Source: JACKBJ01 sp964549495
GTDB lineage: Bacteria > Chloroflexota > Anaerolineae > Epilineales > Epilineaceae
NCBI GenBank assembly: GCA_964549495.1
Contig: CAZJWJ010000061.1
Coordinates: 1 to 31,738 of the forward strand
DNA: 31,738 nucleotides
Direction: 5' to 3'
The position numbers and the translations under genes were made by a program. The notes below the pieces were generated by a model. It was given only the letters and a program-made list of their open reading frames with translations. It made no database searches and was not told the origin of the DNA. How positions within the stretch are numbered: the stretch's first letter is position 1; each line of letters starts with the position of its first letter. This document shows, in pieces, positions 25,829-31,738 of the stretch.

Positions 25829-25857
25829 AGTATAGAACGGATGTTCGGTCCCGTCCA
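25829..25857 (-). promoter_or_regulatory. Promoter of the VOC gene with a GAAC-N4-GTTC operator
   Basis: On the minus strand -35 TGGACG (25857-25852) and -10 TATACT (25834-25829) are 17 bases apart. The operator GAACATCCGTTC (25846-25835) abuts the -10, with C before it (CGAAC...GTTC), as in Gram-positive-type LexA boxes. The -10 ends 45 bases before ATG 25783, the same distance as in the topoisomerase promoter. On the plus strand both sites read TATAGAACG-N2-TGTTCG. Confidence 0.74.
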
Positions 25858-25903
25858 GTGCGGATCCGGCGAGCGTCCAAGCAGGCGACCGGCCTGCCTG
25901 CCA

Positions 25904-28900
25904 TCAGGGTTCGATCGTCGCTTCCTCTGTCGCGGCGCGAAGGGCGGTCGCCGCCTCGGTCGCATCCGGCAACCGCGTGGCAGCCTCGGTCGCGGCCGAC
26001 TCGGTTCCGACCGCCTCCGTCGCGACCGATTCGGTCGCCTCGGGCGGGGTCGCGCTCGGCTCGGGGCTGGGCTCCGGGACTTCGGTCGGCGGCTCGGTCG
26101 GGTCGGGACCGGAGGTCGGCGGGCCGATGGGGTCGCGCGGGACGGTCGGCCGCGGGGCCAGGGTGGCCGGCACCGGGCTGGGCTTGGCCGTCTCGGTGGC
26201 GATGCTGGTCGGGGGCGCGGTGGCCGATGGCTGCGGTGTCGCGCTTCGGGCCGAGGTCGGGCTCGGCGTGGGGCTGGCCGTCGGCGTGCCCGCGGTGGGC
26301 GTGCCGGCGGTGGGCGTGCCCGGCGTGGGGCTGGTGCTGGGCGTCGGCGTGAAGTTTTCGACCCGGACCATGATGCTGTCCTCGTAGACCTCGCCCAGCC
26401 GGTCGTAGACCACCAGCCGCAGGCGGTGCCAGCCAAAGCGCAGGTCGCGCGTGTCCCAGCTGCCCAACTCGCCGTCCTCGACCAGGCCCGGCTCGCGCTT
26501 GCGCACGATGCGGTAGTCGTCCGAGCCGCTCTCGGCCCAGCTCAGCTCGTAGCGCTCCTGGCCGGGCACGCGGGCCCAACCCAGAACCTGGACCTCGCCG
26601 GAGACGGTGCTGCCATCCTCCGGCCAGCGGATCTCGAAGCGCGGCTCGACGTCTTCCTCGCGCTGTTCCGGCTCGCGCGGCGGCTGCGGGATGCCGTGGG
26701 CCTCGGCCCACTCGCGCCATTTGTACGGATTGGCATCGCCCTCGGCCAAGGGATAGACCTTGTAGACACGCTCCTCGACGCGCGAGTCGGGTGTGAAGCG
26801 GCCGGCGATCTGGCCGGTCTCGGTGTCGATGCGGACCACCTGCCAGAGGTCGCGATCGGCCGGCAATGGCGGCCGGCGGCGATCGAAATGCCAGCGGGCG
26901 AGGGCCGGGCAGGCCGTGCTGGGACGGGTCCCGGTATCGGCGCAGACCTCGAAGGCTTCGACGTCCTCAGGCGGGGCGAAGCCGGCCGGCTCGACCCCCT
27001 CGTGCGCCGCGCGCATGAAGGCGTTCCAGATCGGTGCCGCGCCGGTCAGGCCGGTGGTGCCCTGCATCTCGGAGTTGTCGGCGTTGCCGACCCATACCCC
27101 GGTCACCAGCCGGGGGGTGTAGCCCACGGTCAGGTTGTCGCGATTGTCGTTGGTGGTACCGGTCTTGACCGCGGCCGGGCGGCCCAACTCGAGCATCGAG
27201 CCGGCGCCGAAGGCCGGCACGCGGGCCGCGTTGTCGGCCAACATGTCGGTGACCAGAAAGGCATCCTCGGGCCGGACCACCTGTTGGCGCTCGACAGCCT
27301 CTTCGCTGGCCGAGCGCGGCAGGCAGGGCCGCTCGGCGTCGCCGGCTTCGCAGAGGACCTCGCCGGCATGGTCACGGATCTGAAGGATGGCCACCGGCGG
27401 GGTCAGGCGTCCGCCGGAGGCCAGGCTGGCATAGGCGCCGGTCAACTCGACCAGCGGCAGCTCGCCGCCGCCCAGGGCCAGGCTGAGGCCGTAGTCGGGT
27501 CGGTCGAGCGTGCTGATGCCCAAGCGCTCGAGGGTCTCGATGAAGTCGGGCAGGCCCACATGCTGCAGGGCGGCCACGGCCGGGATGTTGTAGCTGTTGG
27601 CCAGGGCGGCGCGGACGGTGACCATGCCGTGTTCTTGCCCATCGTAGTTGGTGGGCACGTAGGGCGGGTTGGCTCCATCCGGAAACTCGGTCAGGATGTC
27701 GGGGATGAGCGTGCCGGGCGTCCAGGGATCTTCGCTGCGCTCGGGGTCCTTCTCGAAGGCTGTCAGGTAGACGAAGGGCTTGAGCGCGCTGCCCGGCTGG
27801 CGCGGGGCCAAGGCCATGTTGACCTGGCCCGAGATGGACGCGTCATCGAAATCCTTGGAGCCGACGAAGGCCAAGATCTCGCCCGAATCCGGCTGCATGG
27901 CCACCAGCGCGCCGTTGCTGACGTTGCGATCGGCCAGGGCGTTCACCTGCTCGGCCACGATCCGTTCGGCCTCGGCCTGCAGCTCGCGGTCCAGGCTGGT
28001 GGTCACGTGCAGGCCGCGCACATAGAGCGCCGCCGGATCGCCGGTGATGGCCTCGACCTGCTGACGGACGTAGAGCGAGAAATGGGGCGCGTTGAGGTCC
28101 AGGCGAAGGGGCTGGAAGTCCAAGGGCACGACCACCGCGGCCAAGGCGTCGTCCCGCGAGATGTAGCCCGCTTCCACCATCAGGGCCAGGACGACCGTCT
28201 GGCGCTCCTCGGCCGCATCGGGATTGGTGTAGGGATCGTAGTAGGCCGGGGCCTGGGGCAGGCCGGCCAGCAGGCTGGCTTCGGCCAAGCTCAGGTCGGC
28301 TGCCGGCTTGCCGAAGAAGGTCTGGGCCGCGCTCTCGACGCCGTAGGCGAAGCTGCCGTAGAAGATCTCGTTGAGGTAGAGCTCGAGGATCTCGTCCTTG
28401 CTGTAGCGGCGCGTGATCTCGGAGGCCAGGACCGCTTCCTCGAGCTTGCGCGAGATCGTGCGCTCCGGGCTGAGGAAGACCCGCTTGACCAGCTGCTGCG
28501 GGATGGTCGAGGCACCGCTGACCACCTCGCGCTCGCGCAGGGCGTACCAGAAGGCGCGCAGGATGGCGATCGGGTCGACGCCGCGGTGCTCGTAGAAGTT
28601 GGCGTCCTCGGTGGCGATGGTGGCCTGGACCAGGTAGGGCGAGATCTCCTCCAGCGGCACCAGGGTGCGCCGGCCGGCATCCGGGTCGAAGGTCTCGTTG
28701 AGCAGCCGGCCCTCGCGATCGTAGATCCGCGTCGAGCGGAAGGTGGCCGAGCGCTCGCGCAGCTGGTCGGCCGGCGGCAGGCCGGCCGCGAAGCGGGCGT
28801 AGACCGCCACGAAGAGCAGGAGGGCCGCCACGGCCGCCAGGCTCAGGCCGATGGCGGTCAGGACCAGCAGGCGCAATCCGCGCTTCGAGTCGTGTTCGGG

Positions 28901-28939
28901 CAACCGGAGGCCGCCGGGGGTCAGACCAGGGCTGTGCAT
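25904..28939 (-). CDS. Class A penicillin-binding protein (transglycosylase/transpeptidase) with Ig-like domain and disordered tail
   Basis: 1011 residues. A short cytoplasmic end and one membrane anchor (about 22-48) come first. A GT51 transglycosylase domain follows with EDANFYEHRG (catalytic Glu111) and GASTIPQQLVKR (142-153). The transpeptidase domain has SALK (nucleophile Ser384, Lys387), SYN (449-451) and KTG (592-594). Together they polymerise and crosslink peptidoglycan on the outer face of the membrane. After about 765 comes an Ig-like beta domain (about 767-862). A Pro/Thr/Ser/Ala/Glu-rich tail of about 150 residues follows, first with GTPTA repeats, then ATEA-type repeats. Class A PBPs usually end soon after the transpeptidase, so the extension is unusual and may span or bind the wall. 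ATG 28939 has GGAG upstream. The two enzymatic domains are firm; the tail role is inferred. Confidence 0.95.
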   Translation of the reverse strand: MHSPGLTPGGLRLPEHDSKRGLRLLVLTAIGLSLAAVAALLLFVAVYARFAAGLPPADQLRERSATFRSTRIYDREGRLLNETFDPDAGRRTLVPLEEISPYLVQATIATEDANFYEHRGVDPIAILRAFWYALREREVVSGASTIPQQLVKRVFLSPERTISRKLEEAVLASEITRRYSKDEILELYLNEIFYGSFAYGVESAAQTFFGKPAADLSLAEASLLAGLPQAPAYYDPYTNPDAAEERQTVVLALMVEAGYISRDDALAAVVVPLDFQPLRLDLNAPHFSLYVRQQVEAITGDPAALYVRGLHVTTSLDRELQAEAERIVAEQVNALADRNVSNGALVAMQPDSGEILAFVGSKDFDDASISGQVNMALAPRQPGSALKPFVYLTAFEKDPERSEDPWTPGTLIPDILTEFPDGANPPYVPTNYDGQEHGMVTVRAALANSYNIPAVAALQHVGLPDFIETLERLGISTLDRPDYGLSLALGGGELPLVELTGAYASLASGGRLTPPVAILQIRDHAGEVLCEAGDAERPCLPRSASEEAVERQQVVRPEDAFLVTDMLADNAARVPAFGAGSMLELGRPAAVKTGTTNDNRDNLTVGYTPRLVTGVWVGNADNSEMQGTTGLTGAAPIWNAFMRAAHEGVEPAGFAPPEDVEAFEVCADTGTRPSTACPALARWHFDRRRPPLPADRDLWQVVRIDTETGQIAGRFTPDSRVEERVYKVYPLAEGDANPYKWREWAEAHGIPQPPREPEQREEDVEPRFEIRWPEDGSTVSGEVQVLGWARVPGQERYELSWAESGSDDYRIVRKREPGLVEDGELGSWDTRDLRFGWHRLRLVVYDRLGEVYEDSIMVRVENFTPTPSTSPTPGTPTAGTPTAGTPTASPTPSPTSARSATPQPSATAPPTSIATETAKPSPVPATLAPRPTVPRDPIGPPTSGPDPTEPPTEVPEPSPEPSATPPEATESVATEAVGTESAATEAATRLPDATEAATALRAATEEATIEP
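26283..26327. repeat. Three tandem 15-bp units in the PBP tail
   Basis: Three consecutive 15-base units of the form GGCGTGCCSGCGGTG (the last slightly altered) encode GTPTA, GTPTA and GTPTP on the minus strand. Such a short in-frame tandem array can change copy number by slippage without breaking the frame, altering linker length. Confidence 0.8.
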
Positions 28940-29131
28940 CGTGCATCACTCCATCGAATCCGTCGTCGGGGGAGCCGTGGGTGCCTCCGCGGGACCTCGG
29001 AAGCCTGCTCCAAGCATAGCGTGCAATCGAATGAATGAACACTTGCCCGGGTCCCGGGTTGCGCCAGATTCGGGGACCCGTTGCCCGGGATGTCGCGGGG
29101 TGGCTGGCTAGGGCGCAGCGGTAAGCGCGCC
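28940..29131. other. Intergenic leader between the MutS-like and PBP genes
   Basis: 192 bases without a gene. It holds an inverted repeat CGGGTCCC (29048-29055) with GGGACCCG (29073-29080). A weak candidate PBP promoter on the minus strand has TATGCT at 29018-29013 and a poor -35, TGTTCA, 17 bases upstream. The promoter call is tentative. Confidence 0.4.
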
Positions 29132-29135
29132 CTAG
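29108..29135 (-). terminator. Hairpin containing the MutS-like stop codon
   Basis: CTAGGGCGC (29108-29116) pairs perfectly with GCGCCCTAG (29127-29135), so the 5' arm on the minus strand includes the TAG stop at 29134-29132. No T-run follows. It may slow polymerase or protect the transcript end before the PBP gene. Confidence 0.45.
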
Positions 29136-31093
29136 ATCGGCGTCTCCGGATCGATCGGCAGGCCGGCGCCGGCCATCAGTTGCAGGGCATTGGTGGTGGG
29201 GCAGGGCCCGGATCGCAGTCGATGGTCGAAGACCATGCGATCGCCTTCCACCTGCTCGCGGAAGTGGAAGTTCTTCAGGCCCTCGACCGCCTGCTCGAGC
29301 CCGGCCAGCTCGAGGTCGTGCGTGCTGATCCAGCCGACGCCTCGGCCGCCGGCCAGGCTCCGGATCAGGGATCGGCTGCCGATCAGGCGCTCGCGGTTGT
29401 TGGTTCCCCGGAAGATCTCGTCGATGAACCAGGCCAGCGGGCGGGGATCCGCGTCTTCCTCCAGGCTGTCCAAGAGCGCGCGCAAGCGCCGCACCTCGGC
29501 ATAGAAGTAGGAGATGCCGTCGGTCACCGAATCGCTCACCCGCGTGCAGGCGAAGAGCCGCAGGGGCGGACAGCGCAGGGACGAGGCGTCTACCGGTCCG
29601 CCGGCGAAGGCCAAGGCCAGGTTGATGCCGACGGTGCGCAGCCAGGTGCTCTTGCCGGCCATGTTGGAACCGGTGACCAGGTGGATCTCGCCCAAGGCGT
29701 CGACCCGGAGGTCGTTGCGGACCTTGGCCTCGGGTGGCAGCAAGGGATGGCCCAGGGATCGGGCTTCGATGAGCAGCGGAGCCATGTCGTCGGCGCTTCG
29801 GATCTCCGCGAAGGCGCGTTCCGGTTCCAGCCAGGCCAGGTTGGCCAGGCCGTCCAGCGCCTCGAGCTCCTGCCAGCAATCCAGCCAGGCCGGCAGATCG
29901 CGCGCCAAGCCCAGCCGCAGCCGGTCGATGCGCCACGCCACCCAGATGTCCCAGGGGAGCAGGGCGTTGAGCGGCAGCCAGACGAAGAAGTTGGCCCGGA
30001 TGGACGCGCCGCCGATCAGCCGGCGCAGGCTCCTGAGCGCGATGCTGGGCGATCGCTTCGCATCCTGGATGGGTGCACAGCGCGCGGCGAGTCGCGGCCG
30101 ATCGGTCAGGTCTTGGCGCTCGATCACCGAGAAGACCGAGGCCAGCTGAGAGAGGCCGTCTCCCAAACCGCCGACCACCGAGAAGGCGGGGGCCACGCGC
30201 GCCTGCTGCGTCAGCCAGAGCATTGCGTACAAGGTGAAGCTGAAGGGCCACCAGCGCGGTCCGCCGAGCAGCGCCCAGAGGGCCAAGAGGGCGGTCGTCA
30301 GGGCCAGCAGGCCGAGCCCGGCCGACCAGCGCGCCAGCTCGCGCGGCCTGGCCGGCTGGGCCAGGAAGGCCTCCAAGGGGTCGATCCGGAAGGCCTGGTC
30401 TCCGGCCAGGGCCAGCCGGCCTTCCAGGACCAAGCGATCGCGAAAGTGGGCCAGCGGCGACATCTCGCGCAGGGCGGCTTGACGTTCGGCCAGGCGACGC
30501 GGATCCGCCAGACCGTCGCCCAGCCAATCGCGCAGACGGCGGCTGCCGGCTTCGGTGGCGCAGCGATCGAGCAGTCGATGCAGGCCCCGCGAGCCGACCA
30601 GATCCAGGTCCAGCTCGATCGGATGATCGGCCCTCGGCTGCAGGGCGCGGGCCGGCGGGAGGCCCGACCAATCCAGGGCGTGGCGCGCGCGCTGCTCGTC
30701 GAGGATCTGGATCCGGGCCCGGCGCCGGCGCAGCGCCGCCTCCAGCTCGAGGTGCCGCCGGACCACCGCCACGAAGATCAGCAGGCCGAGCAGGATGACG
30801 CCGATGGCGACGGGAAGGCCGTCCAGGAGCAGCGCGACCAGACCGGCACCGAAGGCCGAGACGAAGCTGAGCAGCCGCAGCCAGGACCAACCACCGGCAC
30901 GGCGCTCGAGCCCGGGCAGCCGGCGCCGATGTCCTCGCAACAAGCGGAAGATGCGCGACCGGCGTGCCTCCCGCACTTGCGAGCCGGCACTCGCCGCCGG
31001 ATGGTCTTGCCCGCCGAGCAGGGATGGGTCAGCCGTCACGGTCGACCCCGAGCCGGCATGTCGATCGGGAACACCGGCCTCAGCCGGATCCAC
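29132..31093 (-). CDS. Membrane-anchored MutS-family ATPase
   Basis: 653 residues from GTG 31093, which overlaps the peroxiredoxin stop by 14 bases. An internal GTG near 31044 is possible, and neither has a strong ribosome site. Two N-terminal membrane helices (about 72-88 and 92-110) and further hydrophobic stretches near 255-275 and 280-300 precede a MutS-type core. The C-terminal ABC-like ATPase has GSNMAGKST (475-483), a Walker B WFIDEIFRGTNNRER (Asp558, Glu559) and the switch His in STHDLE. The N-terminal mismatch-recognition domain of true MutS, with its Phe-x-Glu motif, is absent. Membrane MutS-related proteins of this build occur in several phyla, but their role is unknown and mismatch repair should not be assumed. 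It probably shares a transcript with the bcp-like gene upstream. Confidence 0.9.
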   Translation of the reverse strand: MDPAEAGVPDRHAGSGSTVTADPSLLGGQDHPAASAGSQVREARRSRIFRLLRGHRRRLPGLERRAGGWSWLRLLSFVSAFGAGLVALLLDGLPVAIGVILLGLLIFVAVVRRHLELEAALRRRRARIQILDEQRARHALDWSGLPPARALQPRADHPIELDLDLVGSRGLHRLLDRCATEAGSRRLRDWLGDGLADPRRLAERQAALREMSPLAHFRDRLVLEGRLALAGDQAFRIDPLEAFLAQPARPRELARWSAGLGLLALTTALLALWALLGGPRWWPFSFTLYAMLWLTQQARVAPAFSVVGGLGDGLSQLASVFSVIERQDLTDRPRLAARCAPIQDAKRSPSIALRSLRRLIGGASIRANFFVWLPLNALLPWDIWVAWRIDRLRLGLARDLPAWLDCWQELEALDGLANLAWLEPERAFAEIRSADDMAPLLIEARSLGHPLLPPEAKVRNDLRVDALGEIHLVTGSNMAGKSTWLRTVGINLALAFAGGPVDASSLRCPPLRLFACTRVSDSVTDGISYFYAEVRRLRALLDSLEEDADPRPLAWFIDEIFRGTNNRERLIGSRSLIRSLAGGRGVGWISTHDLELAGLEQAVEGLKNFHFREQVEGDRMVFDHRLRSGPCPTTNALQLMAGAGLPIDPETPI

Positions 31094-31556
31094 CGAGCGC
31101 GGCCAGCCCGCGCTCGACGCTCTTGGCCGGGCTGACCTTGACCTGGGCGTCGATCACCCGCCCCTCCTCGTCGATCAGGAAGTGGCTGCGGTGGATGCCC
31201 TCGTAGCTCCGGCCGTACATCGACTTCTCGCCCCAGACGCCGTAGGCATCGGCCACCGCGTGGTCGGCGTCGACCAGGAGCGGGAAGGGCAGATCGTACT
31301 TGTCCTTGAAGCGCCGATGCGAGCGCTGGTCATCCGGGCTGATGCCCAGGACGATCGCGCCGGCCGCCTCGACCTGCTCGTAGGCGTCGCGGAAGCCGCA
31401 GGCCTGCTTGGTGCAGCCGCTGGTATCGTCCTTGGGGTAGAAGTAGAGCAGGACGCGCCGTCCGCGCAGGTCCGAGAGTCGCAGCATCGCGCCCTGCTCG
31501 TCGGGCAGGGCGAAATCGGGGGCCATCTCTCCGACGGCCGGGGCCTTGGTGCTCAT
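31080..31556 (-). CDS. bcp: Thioredoxin-dependent thiol peroxidase (Bcp/PrxQ peroxiredoxin)
   Basis: 158 residues from ATG 31556, which has AGGGAG about eight bases upstream; the open frame extends 15 residues further without one. The peroxidatic cysteine lies in PKDDTSGC (Cys48) and the resolving cysteine five residues later in TKQAC (Cys53), the spacing of the atypical two-cysteine Bcp/PrxQ type. The enzyme reduces hydrogen peroxide and organic peroxides using thioredoxin, in the cytoplasm. APDFALPDE, the fold-defining GVWGEK and the HRSHFLIDEEGRV strand are all present, and length is normal. Its stop overlaps the MutS-like start, suggesting coupling. Confidence 0.96.
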   Translation of the reverse strand: MSTKAPAVGEMAPDFALPDEQGAMLRLSDLRGRRVLLYFYPKDDTSGCTKQACGFRDAYEQVEAAGAIVLGISPDDQRSHRRFKDKYDLPFPLLVDADHAVADAYGVWGEKSMYGRSYEGIHRSHFLIDEEGRVIDAQVKVSPAKSVERGLAALGGSG

Positions 31557-31580
31557 CTCGGCATCTCCCTTGGCTGGGTC

Positions 31581-31599
31581 GCGCCCGGATGGCGGGCGC
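31581..31599 (-). other. 5'-leader hairpin of the peroxiredoxin gene
   Basis: GCGCCCG (31581-31587) pairs perfectly with CGGGCGC (31593-31599) around a five-base loop, 24 bases upstream of the start codon and just outside the ribosome site. It could modulate translation, though such short GC-rich stems also arise by chance. Confidence 0.4.
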
Positions 31600-31701
31600 A
31601 TGGCTGGCTGGATTTCGTGGCTGGCGGTACTCCGCGCTGCGCCGGCAAGATGCTACCGCCATGCCGAGGTGGCGCCAAGGTTGCGCATCCCTTCACTTAG
31701 A

Positions 31702-31731
31702 ATGTTACCGAGGCCGGTACAGTTCCCTCAA
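31702..31731 (-). promoter_or_regulatory. Candidate promoter of the peroxiredoxin/MutS-like genes with a palindromic site
   Basis: Minus-strand TTGAGG (31731-31726) and TAACAT (31707-31702) are separated by 18 bases. An inverted repeat TACCG-N4-CGGTA (31706-31719) overlaps the spacer and the -10, which is where a repressor or redox-responsive regulator would bind. The leader to ATG 31556 would be about 145 bases. The regulator is unknown. Confidence 0.45.
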
Positions 31732-31738
31732 CTGAGAA

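Noticed and set aside
25097..29038. Plus-strand open frame of about 1313 codons opposite the PBP gene
   Set aside because: It is antisense to a gene with intact catalytic motifs, its translation is low-complexity (Gly/Arg/Ala/Asp-rich) with no domain, and long antisense frames are expected in GC-rich DNA.
27843..30890. Minus-strand open frame of about 1015 codons crossing the MutS-like/PBP boundary
   Set aside because: It is an alternate frame of two well-supported genes and runs through the intergenic hairpins; the product is Arg/Pro/Gly-rich.

Overview
The window is very GC-rich bacterial DNA with densely packed genes, short intergenic gaps and many start/stop overlaps. No tRNA, rRNA, CRISPR array, transposase or phage gene is visible. 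The host is probably a GC-rich environmental bacterium. Three features make me lean to Chloroflexota: very long secreted proteins with Thr/Pro-rich linkers, a class A PBP with a long Thr/Pro/Ser/Ala tail, and GAAC-N4-GTTC (Gram-positive-LexA-like) operators. No marker gene here settles the taxonomy.

Layout. (1) 1-6176, plus strand: the 3' end of one giant secreted protein gene, then a complete paralog of about 1681 residues (DUF7948-like N-terminus, SBBP propeller repeats, beta-sandwich modules, C-terminal P/Homo-B domain). The two copies share 250 bp of perfect identity and related 3' hairpins. (2) 14924-6395, minus strand: a seven-gene MoxR/Bat cluster in the order MoxR ATPase, DUF58, an unassigned BatD-like membrane protein, BatA-like VWA, a fused BatB-BatC (VWA plus TPR), BatD and BatE-like. 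Most junctions overlap or lie a few bases apart. (3) 17471-15048, minus: a GyrB/ParE-type topoisomerase subunit with a long charged tail ending in a possible beta-clamp-binding peptide. It follows a metallo-beta-lactamase-fold hydrolase gene (18402-17551). (4) 18596-25000, plus: an isoprenylcysteine-methyltransferase-family membrane protein, then a run of a secreted protein with a transglutaminase/cysteine-protease-like C-terminus, a secreted hypothetical protein and adenosine deaminase. (5) 31556-25004, minus: Bcp peroxiredoxin overlapping a membrane-anchored MutS-like ATPase, a class A penicillin-binding protein and a two-domain VOC protein.

How the genes work together. The MoxR/Bat cluster is a self-contained envelope-associated AAA+/VWA module. 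MoxR would act as a chaperone ATPase on the VWA proteins, with BatD, BatE and the TPR half of BatB-BatC as membrane and extracytoplasmic partners. The secreted giants, the transglutaminase-like protein and the PBP all act at or outside the cell surface.

The least expected signals are two. First, a near-identical promoter/operator arrangement (GAAC-N4-GTTC abutting the -10 box, with a 45-nt leader) lies upstream of both the topoisomerase gene and the distant VOC gene, which suggests a shared, possibly SOS-type, regulon. Second, the topoisomerase C-terminus ends in QLSIF.
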